This document shows positions 5,371-5,447 of a stretch of 5,447 bases of DNA, piece after piece. Each line of letters begins with the position of its first letter. Positions within the stretch are counted from its first letter, which is position 1. Below the pieces are notes generated by a model. It worked only from the letters and a program-made list of their open reading frames with translations. It did no database searches and was not told where the DNA came from. Source of the DNA: Eubacteriales Family XIII. Incertae Sedis bacterium (GTDB lineage: Bacteria > Bacillota > Clostridia > Peptostreptococcales > Anaerovoracaceae); the NCBI GenBank assembly GCA_031255695.1, contig JAIRSA010000136.1, forward strand, positions 1-5,447, read 5' to 3'. Made by a program: the position numbers and the translations under genes.

Positions 5371-5447
5371 ATGGACACTCTCATGCTTGAAAAACTGAAG
5401 ATTCTCAGCGACAGCGCGAAGTACGATGTCTCGTGCGCTACGAGCGG
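5371..5447 (+). CDS. N-terminal fragment of putative DNA modification/repair radical SAM protein, 3' truncated by the window
   Basis: The frame from the ATG at 5371 encodes 26 residues, MDTLMLEKLKILSDSAKYDV then SCATSG, and is still open at the window edge. The EKLKIL-x-D-x-AKYD-x-SC-x-SG pattern matches my recollection of the N-terminus of the radical SAM family called 'putative DNA modification/repair radical SAM protein', usually adjacent to a uracil-DNA-glycosylase-like partner. The radical SAM CxxxCxxC motif and the partner gene would lie beyond the window. The start could also be the in-frame ATG at 5383, which begins MLEKLKIL. Neither has a visible Shine-Dalgarno sequence, and the predicted transcription start coincides with 5371. 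The SOS box supports a role in the DNA-damage response. Only 26 residues are available, so the assignment is good but not certain. Confidence 0.75.
   Translation, partial: MDTLMLEKLKILSDSAKYDVSCATS

Overview
The window looks like part of a moderately GC-rich chromosome from an anaerobic, Gram-positive-type bacterium, most likely a Clostridia-like Firmicute. The evidence is a YtrA-type GntR/ABC operon with a Bacillus-style operator, a LexA box of the Gram-positive GAAC-N4-GTTC type, strong AGGAGG-like ribosome binding sites, and family content (CoA-transferase, AAA_14/DUF4143 ATPase, DNA-repair-associated radical SAM protein). Heavy use of ATA isoleucine codons in GC-rich genes fits some Clostridia, but I cannot name a genus.

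Layout, left to right. Bases 1-120 are the 3' end of a plus-strand gene, probably a 3-oxoacid/acetate CoA-transferase. It is followed by a GC-rich 33-bp tandem repeat (121-240) and a strong stem-loop terminator (251-296) that can serve both strands. Bases 338-3658 hold a three-gene minus-strand operon, read from right to left: a YtrA-like GntR repressor, an ABC ATPase (4-nt ATGA overlap with the repressor), and a 689-residue ABC permease with about nine membrane segments and a large C-terminal extracytoplasmic domain (26-nt overlap with the ATPase). Its promoter (TTGACA-N18-TACACT) is covered by an inverted repeat AGTGTA-N13-TACACT, so the operon is probably autorepressed and induced by an envelope-related signal.

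Bases 3659-3984 are intergenic: the operon leader and promoter, then an imperfect 70-bp tandem duplication. Bases 3985-5181 encode a minus-strand AAA_14/DUF4143 ATPase with its own good promoter. Just upstream of that promoter lie two nearly identical 26-bp palindromic elements exactly 40 bp apart, plus a third half-site at the same phase inside the promoter.

Divergent from it, at 5371, starts a truncated plus-strand gene whose N-terminus matches my recollection of the putative DNA modification/repair radical SAM family linked to a uracil-DNA-glycosylase-like partner. Its -35 box is overlapped by a perfect SOS (LexA) palindrome. This is the most informative regulatory signal in the window, because it independently supports a DNA-damage role for a poorly characterised family. 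The tandem palindromes in front of the AAA ATPase are the least explained structure.
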